Of a stretch of DNA of 64,000 nt, positions 25,875-33,320 are shown piece after piece. Where the stretch lies: positions 434,001-498,000 of the forward strand of contig NZ_JACOQD010000001.1 in NCBI RefSeq assembly GCF_014297365.1. Reading direction: 5' to 3'. The number at the start of each line of letters is the position of its first letter. The stretch's first letter is position 1. The notes under the pieces were generated by a model. The model was given only the letters and a program-made list of their open reading frames with translations. It was not told where the DNA came from and made no database searches. The position numbers and the translations under genes are program-made. This DNA is from Winogradskyella echinorum (GTDB taxonomy: Bacteria > Bacteroidota > Bacteroidia > Flavobacteriales > Flavobacteriaceae).

Positions 25875-28217
25875 TTAATTAGATTTAGATCCATAACCAT
25901 AATTATAACCATAATTATAACTATAGCCATAAGACTTACTTGCTCCAACGCTATTAACTACATAAGCCATATTTTTTAATTTACCAGACTCGGATAATTC
26001 CTTAGAGAATTTCAACAAGTTTTTCTCAGTATAGTTTGCTCGAGCTAAATATATAGTGGCATCTGCTAATTGAGATATTAACATTGTATCAGTTACTAAA
26101 ATCGTTGGTGCGGTATCAACAACTATATAATCATATTCAGTTTTGGCTTCTTCAATTAACTTTTTGAAACGCCCATTAGTTAATAAATGTGCTGGGTTTG
26201 GAGGAATACTTCCAGATAATATGATATGATGATTAGGATGCTTATCAAACCCTCTTATTAAAGCATCTTTCCAATTATAATCTATATCATGTAAATAATT
26301 AGACAATCCAGGTTTATGCTTATCTTGGTGAATATGTGTATGTATTTGCGGGTTTCGTAAATCGGCTCCAATCAATAATACTTTCTTATTTATACTTGAC
26401 AATGCTAAAGATAAATTAAGGCTTATATAGGTTTTACCTTCGCCTTTAATGGTTGAGGTGCAGTAAATTACTTTAGCTTTTCCGTCATCCTCTTTTGCAG
26501 GTAAAATATAATCAACGTTAGAACTCAAAATCCTAAATGATTCTGCTAAAGCTGTTCTATCATTAGGGTCTGAAAACATCGATTCGTTTCCTTTTTTAAT
26601 ATTTGGAATTTCACCAATAACAGGAATATTAGCATTCACACTTACAATATCTTCTTTGCTATGCAATTTGGTATCTAACATAAAAATGAGGTACAAAATT
26701 CCAAACGGAATTAGTAATCCTCCTAAAATTGCACCTGCATATACAATATTAGATTTTGGAGATATAGGTCCTGAACCGGAAATGGCAAAATCTACAACTT
26801 TAATTGATGGTTCTGTTATCGCCAAGTTTATCGAAGCTTCTTCTCTTTTTTGAAGCAATAATAAATATAAGCTTTCTTTAATATTCTGTTGACGTTCTAT
26901 TGCTCTTAACAATCTATCTTTTTCTGGTATTTGAGCAACTTGTCCTACAAATTTTCTATTTCTAGATTCTAATTGCTTTTGCGAAATTTTAAGCTGTTGG
27001 TTATAAGAATTTAGTGACTGTTTGAGGTTTTTTCTTAAATCATTTATTTTAGATTCTACAACTAAAACAGTAGGATTATTTTCACCTGCACTACTTGCCA
27101 ATTTATCCCTTTCTAATATGGCAGTATTATAAGCATTTATTAATCCATTAACACCACTATTATCTAAACCTATATTAGATGGCAACAGTCCATTACTAAT
27201 ATTATTATTTAAAGCTTCTTGTATGAGTTCTGCCAAAGCTATTTGCGTCTCAACCTGAAAAACTTCTTCGTCGGATTTAGTTCTTTGTTGAAGCCCTAGT
27301 TCAGCATCAGCTGCTAAATCAACAAGATTATTTTTTAGCTTAAAATCCTTTCTATCTATTTCTACTGAGTCTAACTCTTCTGCTAAAAAGACAAATCTTT
27401 CGTCGATGAACTTTATTGTTCTTTTAGATACTAATTGACGGTCGTTAATACCATCCTTATTAAAAACATCCATTAATTTATTCAATATCCATTCAGAGCG
27501 CTCTTTACTCTCTCCTTTAATAGTCATTTGTAATAAATCACTTTGTTCACCAATTGGTTCTACTTTTATTTTCGATCTTAATCCAAGAGCAGCAGATTTT
27601 AATGGTCCATATTTTATAATGAACTTTTTACCAATAATTCTATTTAAAGATTTATTGTTTTCAATTTTTATATTAAACGGTAAATTATGCTGACTGCTGT
27701 CACTTCCATTATTAGAAAGGCTAAAAGTTTTCTCAGTATTTCTATTAGTAATTTCGAAACTCTTCTCTTTAACAACTACGCTATAAGACATACCAGATGT
27801 GATACTGTCTGGGTGAATAATTTGCGTGTAATGAAACGGCAATTCTCCAATCTGAGCAGTTTGAATAGTACCTTCTTCGTAAAAATTAGTATTAAGCTTT
27901 AATTCTTTTGCTACTTTTTCTAGTATAAGATAGGACTTTAAAATTTCAATTTCATTTTCTAGATTGATATTTACTCTTTTAAAAACAAAGGCAGATGTTG
28001 GTAATTCTAATCCTTCAGACTCATCCAAAATTTTCATTTTAGCTGAAGTTTCATAGATTCTTGGTGCAAATCTTAAATAAACATAAGCACTTATTAAGGC
28101 AATTATTAATGATAATAAAAACCAAGGCCAATACCTTAAAAACTTACTTACTTCTTGCTTTAAATCTAAACTATTTTCGTCCTCAAACGATTTAAAATTG
28201 TTAAAAGAATCATCCAT
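25875..28217 (-). CDS. wzc: Polysaccharide chain-length/export tyrosine autokinase (Wzc type)
   Basis: A 780-residue inner membrane co-polymerase and BY-kinase. Two transmembrane helices (about residues 30-50 and 500-525) flank a long periplasmic coiled-coil region with Wzz and GNVR-like segments. The cytoplasmic kinase has Walker A STIKGEGKTYISLN (around residue 590), Walker A' LLIGADLRNPQ, and Walker B YDYIVVDTAP. The C terminus is a tyrosine cluster: SYGYSYNYGYNYGYG, with alternating Tyr, encoded by a short DNA repeat, the expected autophosphorylation tail. It acts with Wza to control export and length of the capsule polymer. It is last in the long minus-strand cluster, two bases from wza. 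Confidence 0.92.
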   Translation of the reverse strand: MDDSFNNFKSFEDENSLDLKQEVSKFLRYWPWFLLSLIIALISAYVYLRFAPRIYETSAKMKILDESEGLELPTSAFVFKRVNINLENEIEILKSYLILEKVAKELKLNTNFYEEGTIQTAQIGELPFHYTQIIHPDSITSGMSYSVVVKEKSFEITNRNTEKTFSLSNNGSDSSQHNLPFNIKIENNKSLNRIIGKKFIIKYGPLKSAALGLRSKIKVEPIGEQSDLLQMTIKGESKERSEWILNKLMDVFNKDGINDRQLVSKRTIKFIDERFVFLAEELDSVEIDRKDFKLKNNLVDLAADAELGLQQRTKSDEEVFQVETQIALAELIQEALNNNISNGLLPSNIGLDNSGVNGLINAYNTAILERDKLASSAGENNPTVLVVESKINDLRKNLKQSLNSYNQQLKISQKQLESRNRKFVGQVAQIPEKDRLLRAIERQQNIKESLYLLLLQKREEASINLAITEPSIKVVDFAISGSGPISPKSNIVYAGAILGGLLIPFGILYLIFMLDTKLHSKEDIVSVNANIPVIGEIPNIKKGNESMFSDPNDRTALAESFRILSSNVDYILPAKEDDGKAKVIYCTSTIKGEGKTYISLNLSLALSSINKKVLLIGADLRNPQIHTHIHQDKHKPGLSNYLHDIDYNWKDALIRGFDKHPNHHIILSGSIPPNPAHLLTNGRFKKLIEEAKTEYDYIVVDTAPTILVTDTMLISQLADATIYLARANYTEKNLLKFSKELSESGKLKNMAYVVNSVGASKSYGYSYNYGYNYGYGSKSN
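25889..25934 (-). repeat. Short tandem repeat encoding the Wzc tyrosine tail
   Basis: The plus strand repeats a 12-base unit of the form CATAATTATAAC with small changes over about four copies. On the minus strand this encodes alternating Tyr with Asn, Gly or Ser. It can expand or contract by slippage in steps that keep the frame. Confidence 0.7.
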
Positions 28218-28218
28218 A

Positions 28219-28980
28219 TTACTTTGTCAATAAAATCGTTAGAGTTAATGCAAAAGAAACAACACTGAGCACGGTACCAACATTACCGATATATCCTGAT
28301 TGTTTTACTCTAGGGTCATTTTGATTTACTATAATATTATCGTTTGGCTTAATGTAATAGAATTCGCTATTCATAAAGTCCGTTGATGTTAGATCAATAT
28401 GAGATATCTTGCGCACTCCATCTACATCTCTGGTAATTATAATATCATCCCTTTTTCCATTAATTGTTAAATCACCTGCATATCCCAATGCCTGTAATAT
28501 GGTAATATTTTGTTCTGTAAAAGTGTATGTACCAGGTGAATTAACCTCACCTAAAATGGTTATTTTGGCGTTTAAAAGACGGGCATTAATTCTAGGATTT
28601 TTTAGATGTCCTCCATCAATTAATAAAGACTTAATCTTATTTTCAATTTCTTGAGTTGTAAGGTTAATGACTGAAATTTTTCCTAATATTGGATAATTAA
28701 TATGACCTTCATTAGATACTAAATATCCATTTAGTTGCATTAATTCCACAGAATTCCCGCCTGCTTGACCCTGATTACCAGAATTGTATGCAATAGCTGC
28801 TTCTGGAATTAAACTCTCAACTGTGATTTTTAAAATATCGTTAGGTTGTATTTTCACCTCTTGATAAGTAATATCTGATGTGTTATTTGTACCAGCATCC
28901 TGTAAATACAATATGTCTTTTCTAGAAGCACAAGATGATACAATAATTAACATCAATATTACTAAAACCCTAACTTTCAT
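28219..28980 (-). CDS. wza: Polysaccharide export outer membrane lipoprotein (Wza type)
   Basis: A 253-residue lipoprotein with signal peptide and lipobox (VSSCASRKD, cysteine at residue 17). The Poly_export domain is recognised by YQEVKIQPNDILKITVESL, and SLBB-like segments follow, including INARLLNAKITILGEVNSPGTYTF, ITILQALGYAGDLTINGKRDDI and FYYIKPNDNIIVNQNDPRVK. A C-terminal hydrophobic stretch (residues 229-250) would cross the outer membrane as in E. coli Wza. It forms the outer membrane exit pore for the polymer and contacts the Wzc kinase encoded two bases downstream. It is shorter than E. coli Wza but normal for Bacteroidota. It has its own -7 box. Confidence 0.9.
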   Translation of the reverse strand: MKVRVLVILMLIIVSSCASRKDILYLQDAGTNNTSDITYQEVKIQPNDILKITVESLIPEAAIAYNSGNQGQAGGNSVELMQLNGYLVSNEGHINYPILGKISVINLTTQEIENKIKSLLIDGGHLKNPRINARLLNAKITILGEVNSPGTYTFTEQNITILQALGYAGDLTINGKRDDIIITRDVDGVRKISHIDLTSTDFMNSEFYYIKPNDNIIVNQNDPRVKQSGYIGNVGTVLSVVSFALTLTILLTK

Positions 28981-29003
28981 ATTTTTAATTATTATTTGGA
29001 CGG

Positions 29004-29011
29004 CAAATATA
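29004..29011 (-). promoter_or_regulatory. -7 box upstream of wza-wzc
   Basis: The minus strand reads TATATTTG followed by C, a full consensus match 23 bases before the wza ATG. It suggests an internal promoter so that the export genes can be expressed apart from the rest of the locus. Confidence 0.5.
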
Positions 29012-29070
29012 AAGCATTTAAAGTTATCTTAAAATAATACTTTAATCGTCTATTCCACAGATAACTGAGC

Positions 29071-30171
29071 CTAATTATTACTTTTCTTTAGCCTTTTTTT
29101 AATTAGGAAAGGTAAATAATACAATACTGCACCATACACAAATAACAATCCTATCTGTGTGTTTAAGTTTAAATGGAGCATATTGAAAGCAATAATTATT
29201 ATTATAAAATTTATTAGAACAATCGCCAATGTGGTTTGTAAGTGCGTATAACCATATAGTATAAAACGATGATGCACATGATTTCTATCCGCTTCAAAAG
29301 GGCTTTTTCTTAATATAAAAATTCGAATAAAAAATATTCTACATGTGTCCATTAAAGGATAAAATAACATGGCAATGGCCAAAGCAGGAGATGCCCTAAA
29401 ATATTGAGAATCGGTATTTAGCTGAGATTGCGAAATAAAGCTAATAGTAAAAAATGCTAAAAGAAAACCAACAATCATAGAACCTGTATCACCCATAAAA
29501 ATTTTCTTTCCAGATGAAAAATTATAACGTAAAAAGGCTAACAAAGCACCTATTAGCGCTACGGAAATTGTAGCCAGACTTAGAGCTCCAGATTTATAAA
29601 AAAGCACGCTAAAAACAGCACTTATTAATAGAGCTATACTACCCGCTAATCCATCTACTCCGTCAATTAAATTGTATGCGTTAATGATTAAAATGTAAAC
29701 AAATAATGTAAAAAATATAGACACCCAATAAGGTAACATATCCACGTCTAAGATTTTAGAAAACCCAATAATTCTAGTATCAGTAAAAACAATTAACAAC
29801 AAGGCCGCTAATAATTGTCCAATAAATTTTTTTCTAGGTGAAAGTATCGTTAAATCATCTTTTAAACCCAAAAAAAACAATATTGTTAATGCACCCATTA
29901 CAAGTAATAATACTTTAGTATTAAGCATTGCACCAACAATAGTCAATACCACTACGATACTAAAAAATATACCAATACCTCCTAAGGTAGGTGTTTTATT
30001 AGAATGCATACTTCGACTGTCTGGCTCATCCATCAAATGTTTCTCCTTTGCTACATACAAAATAGTAGGAAACGTTTGATAAGCTATGATGAATGCCAAT
30101 ATAAAAGCAGAAACCAACCATACAAATGGTCTATTTTCAGGATTAAAATTTTCAAGTAATATTTCAATCAT
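29071..30171 (-). CDS. Undecaprenyl-phosphate GlcNAc-1-phosphate transferase (WecA/TagO family)
   Basis: A 366-residue polytopic enzyme, about ten membrane segments, that starts the lipid-linked chain by transferring a sugar 1-phosphate (most likely GlcNAc-1-P) from UDP-sugar to undecaprenyl phosphate. Signatures: MDEPDSRSMHSNKTPTLGGI, a DDL-containing loop (LGLKDDLTIL) with the paired aspartates, NAYNLIDGVDGLAGSIAL, IFMGDTGSMIVGFLLAF and the histidine motif DRNHVHHRFI, as in WecA and TagO. With the epimerase WecB and the WecG/TagA-type transferase next to it, it forms the expected start of the polymer. UDP-GlcNAc specificity is inferred from family and context. Confidence 0.92.
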   Translation of the reverse strand: MIEILLENFNPENRPFVWLVSAFILAFIIAYQTFPTILYVAKEKHLMDEPDSRSMHSNKTPTLGGIGIFFSIVVVLTIVGAMLNTKVLLLVMGALTILFFLGLKDDLTILSPRKKFIGQLLAALLLIVFTDTRIIGFSKILDVDMLPYWVSIFFTLFVYILIINAYNLIDGVDGLAGSIALLISAVFSVLFYKSGALSLATISVALIGALLAFLRYNFSSGKKIFMGDTGSMIVGFLLAFFTISFISQSQLNTDSQYFRASPALAIAMLFYPLMDTCRIFFIRIFILRKSPFEADRNHVHHRFILYGYTHLQTTLAIVLINFIIIIIAFNMLHLNLNTQIGLLFVYGAVLYYLPFLIKKRLKKSNN

Positions 30172-30287
30172 ACATGCAATGATATAAAGTTATTATATCT
30201 AAAATACCTTACGAAAGATACAAATTAAAAAGCTAGTATCTTTTACTTAAAGCCTATTTAGATAACTATTCTTATTAAATTCTACTA

Positions 30288-31388
30288 TTAATCATTTAAT
30301 AACATAGTCGTTAAACTATCTACAATCCTCAAAGCTGTATTTCCATCCCATAACGGAATATCTTGCCCTTTTTTCCAATTTCCCTCAAACAATTTATTTA
30401 AGTACTGTTTTAAATTCTTTGGGTTTGTACCTACCAACTCATTAGTTCCTAAAGTAATGGTCTCTGGCCGTTCTGTATTATCTCTTAAGGTTAAACATGG
30501 TACTCGCATTACTGAAGCTTCTTCTGTAATTCCACCAGAATCAGTAATAACAGCCTTAGCTCTTTCAACTAAAAAATTAAATTCTAAATAGCTTAAGGGT
30601 TCTACCATATGCAATCGTGGGTGACTAACATTAAGACGTTCTAATATTTTAGCGGTCCTCGGGTGTACTGGAAATATTAACGGTAAATCTTGGGTGTTGG
30701 CAATAATTTCGTCAATCATATCTTTCAATTGAGACTCTTCATCAACATTTGCAGGTCTATGAAGTGTCATAACAATATAATTCTTATTACTTAGCCCTAA
30801 ATCGTCCCATACTTTAGGCTGTTTAAAGTTTGGACGTTGTTTAAGCAACGTATCTATCATTGTATTACCAACAAAAAATACCTGATTATCTTTTACGCCA
30901 CTTTCTTTCAAAGTTTTATTTGCTGTTTCCGACGTTGTAAAAAAGTAATTAGTAATACTATCGGTTACTAATCTGTTTATTTCTTCTGGCATTGACCAAT
31001 CATCGGAACGTATACCTCCTTCTACATGAGCAACTTTAGTATGCAATTTTTGAGCTACCAAAGCACAAGCCATTGTAGATGTAACATCACCAACAACCAA
31101 CACTAAATTAGCAGGATTAGCCATCAATTCTTTTTCAAAACTAATCATAATCGCAGCCGTTTGTTCCGCTTGGGTTCCTCCACTACATTCTAAGTTTACG
31201 TGTGGTTTAGGAATTTCTAATTGCTCAAAAAAACTTCCAGACATATTTTTATCATAATGCTGACCAGTATGAACTAATCGATAGTCGATATCAATATTGT
31301 CTTGTTTTGCTTTTTGAATGGCATGAATAATTGGTGCAATCTTCATAAAATTTGGACGTGCACCTGCAATTATTGTGATTTTATACAT
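30288..31388 (-). CDS. wecB: UDP-N-acetylglucosamine 2-epimerase (non-hydrolysing)
   Basis: A 366-residue GT-B fold enzyme that converts UDP-GlcNAc to UDP-ManNAc. Motifs include ITIIAGARPNFMKIAPIIHA, YRLVHTGQHYDKNMSGSFFE, VVGDVTSTMACALVAQKL, HVEGGIRSDD, IMTLHRPANVD, FPVHPRTAKIL, and VITDSGGITEEASVM. No UDP-ManNAc dehydrogenase (wecC) is in the locus, so UDP-ManNAc itself, and not ManNAcA, is the likely building block here. It sits between the WecA-like and WecG-like genes on the same strand. Confidence 0.93.
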   Translation of the reverse strand: MYKITIIAGARPNFMKIAPIIHAIQKAKQDNIDIDYRLVHTGQHYDKNMSGSFFEQLEIPKPHVNLECSGGTQAEQTAAIMISFEKELMANPANLVLVVGDVTSTMACALVAQKLHTKVAHVEGGIRSDDWSMPEEINRLVTDSITNYFFTTSETANKTLKESGVKDNQVFFVGNTMIDTLLKQRPNFKQPKVWDDLGLSNKNYIVMTLHRPANVDEESQLKDMIDEIIANTQDLPLIFPVHPRTAKILERLNVSHPRLHMVEPLSYLEFNFLVERAKAVITDSGGITEEASVMRVPCLTLRDNTERPETITLGTNELVGTNPKNLKQYLNKLFEGNWKKGQDIPLWDGNTALRIVDSLTTMLLND

Positions 31389-31411
31389 ATAGTTTTTAAT
31401 TGAAAACCGAA

Positions 31412-32110
31412 TTAATACCGATTTAAATGCAAATTAACAAAAAAACGAACTAAGTGTATCTGTCTTTTTATTCTTGAAGGTTGACTTAACAATCTGTAAG
31501 TCCACTCCATATTGTTTCTAACCCACCAATCTGGAGCTCGTTTTACGTTACCTGTAAACACATCAAAACTTCCACCCAAACCTTGATATACTGCTTGGTG
31601 CTGTTTTTGAATTCGCTCCATTAACAACTCTTGTTTAGGCGAGCCCATAGCAACAAATATCACATCTGGATTGTGTTTTTTTATATCTTCTATTAAAGCC
31701 AATTCTTCTGCCTCGGTTTTTATATATCCATTTCTAAAGTTGCAAATATTTATTCCTTTAAATTCAGATTTAAGCTTAGAAACAGTGGTTTCAATAATGT
31801 CTTGTTTACCACCAATTAAATAAAAAGATTTAACCTTATAATAACTTTGAACCACATCTAACCAAAGCTCGCATCCTGGAATTTTAACCACCTTCTCTGC
31901 TCCTTTTTTCTGTAATGCCCAAACAGCACCAATTCCGTCAGGATAACCTAAATTCCGGTTGATTAAAGCTCTACTTTCATCTGTAGCATGTAATATCTTC
32001 TCCGCATTAACAGCCACCATAATCTTATGATTATCAAAAGCATACTGCATCAATTCTTTTCGAGAAGTAGGAGCAAAAGTCATTACTCCGTTTAAGGACT
32101 TAGCTTCCAT
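31412..32110 (-). CDS. WecG/TagA/CpsF-family glycosyltransferase
   Basis: A 232-residue transferase of family GT26. The conserved pattern is complete: VNAEKILHA with ALINRNLGYPDGIGAVWAL, FYLIGGKQDI, FRNGYIKTEAEELALIEDI and the strong PDVIFVAMGSPKQELLMER near the C terminus. Members transfer ManNAc (TagA) or ManNAcA (WecG) to lipid-linked GlcNAc. With a WecB homologue upstream of the WecA-like gene and no wecC, ManNAc transfer is the simplest reading. The first 11 bases overlap the end of the upstream gene, which implies translational coupling. Confidence 0.88.
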   Translation of the reverse strand: MEAKSLNGVMTFAPTSRKELMQYAFDNHKIMVAVNAEKILHATDESRALINRNLGYPDGIGAVWALQKKGAEKVVKIPGCELWLDVVQSYYKVKSFYLIGGKQDIIETTVSKLKSEFKGINICNFRNGYIKTEAEELALIEDIKKHNPDVIFVAMGSPKQELLMERIQKQHQAVYQGLGGSFDVFTGNVKRAPDWWVRNNMEWTYRLLSQPSRIKRQIHLVRFFVNLHLNRY

Positions 32111-33320
32111 GTTGATCTGATTTTGTTTCTAGCAAATAATGTGCCATAGCATTAAACATAAAGGCATTGCTCCATCGCATATACGATATTTTCGAACTCA
32201 TGGTTTTTCTATATTGATAGTAAAAATAGCCTTTTTTGTGTTGCATATTAGTAATGGTCCAAACCAACACTTTGGTTAACAAAGCTTCATTTTTCTGAAA
32301 AGCATTCATTTTAGATAATGTTACAATGACTTGCGCAGGACAATGAATATCTATTGGAAATGTTTTATCATGATAGTATTTTGGCATACCATCAGCCTCA
32401 AAGAAATTCTCTAAATAGTACTTTAATCCTTTATCTAAATACACTTGAAAACTTTGATCACCAGTATTTTGCTGATACGTTTCAATAGCATCTAAATTAA
32501 AACCTGTATGAAAAGAATCTATCCATGATTGCACTGGTAACAAGCCATAAATCCATGAACCATCTTCGCTTTGCAAATCGCAAGCAGCAATTACTGCCTT
32601 TTTCGCTAAATCCGCATGTTCTTGGTTTTTAGTATATTTATAAGAATAACTTAAAATCTTTGCGCCCAATAACGACGCATTAATAACAGTGTTGTTACCA
32701 TCTTGAACGCTATATGAAAAAATAATTCCTCTTTGATGCGATGTTCTCGATAAATCATTAACTACAAAATTAGCGGCAGTTAATGTTTCTTTTAAAACTG
32801 TTTCGTTTTTAGTAATTTCGTAAGCTTCTAGTAACGCTTCTACACAAAAACAAGTCGCAACAACGGTTGGTGTATATTTTTTAAACAAGAATAAGCGTCT
32901 AGCCTGCCAATCGAAATTATAACCCCAAGCGGAACCCGAGTATCCCTTAGACCTTAAGCTTAATAATAATTCTGAAAGTTCATTAATACGATTTAGCAAT
33001 TCTGTTTTTGTACCAAAATCTTCACATCCTTTTTCAGCCAACTTGTATAAACGACAATAGGCCAATAAAAATAAACCAACACCTTTGGTATTGTGCTCTT
33101 TTGGAACAAGCAGAAGTCTTCTAAAATTAATTGGACTACGCTTAAAACCTTGTATCCAAGCCAAACGTGCTAAATCCCAATGTTTTAATGGTAAGGCCTG
33201 AAAAATCTTAGAGTTCATCCCATCATAAGGATCCCAACCTTTAAAGTTTTCAGCCTCACAGTAATTCTTAAGTTTTAAAAAACTCGATATAACTTTAGAT
33301 TTCGACTTGCTCACCTCCAC
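32100..33320 (-). CDS. Alpha/alpha-toroid-like protein of capsule loci, function unknown
   Basis: A 406-residue protein without signal peptide. It is helical, with repeated aromatic and Gly-rich turns (GFKRSPINFRRLLLVPKEHN, SGSAWGYNFDWQAR, GSWIYGLLPVQSWIDSFHTG, YFYYQYRKTMSSKISYMRWS), a layout that recalls (alpha/alpha)6 barrels of six-hairpin glycosidases and polysaccharide lyases. Similar proteins are common in Bacteroidota polysaccharide loci, often with an irrelevant delta-aminolevulinate dehydratase label. The conserved Trp and His residues suggest a carbohydrate-active or binding role. It overlaps the oxidoreductase gene upstream by 26 bases. No catalytic residues can be assigned with confidence. 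Confidence 0.75.
   Translation of the reverse strand: MEVSKSKSKVISSFLKLKNYCEAENFKGWDPYDGMNSKIFQALPLKHWDLARLAWIQGFKRSPINFRRLLLVPKEHNTKGVGLFLLAYCRLYKLAEKGCEDFGTKTELLNRINELSELLLSLRSKGYSGSAWGYNFDWQARRLFLFKKYTPTVVATCFCVEALLEAYEITKNETVLKETLTAANFVVNDLSRTSHQRGIIFSYSVQDGNNTVINASLLGAKILSYSYKYTKNQEHADLAKKAVIAACDLQSEDGSWIYGLLPVQSWIDSFHTGFNLDAIETYQQNTGDQSFQVYLDKGLKYYLENFFEADGMPKYYHDKTFPIDIHCPAQVIVTLSKMNAFQKNEALLTKVLVWTITNMQHKKGYFYYQYRKTMSSKISYMRWSNAFMFNAMAHYLLETKSDQHGS

Noticed and set aside
25889..25934. Short tandem repeats considered as CRISPR
   Set aside because: Units are about 12 bases without spacers and encode the Wzc tyrosine tail.
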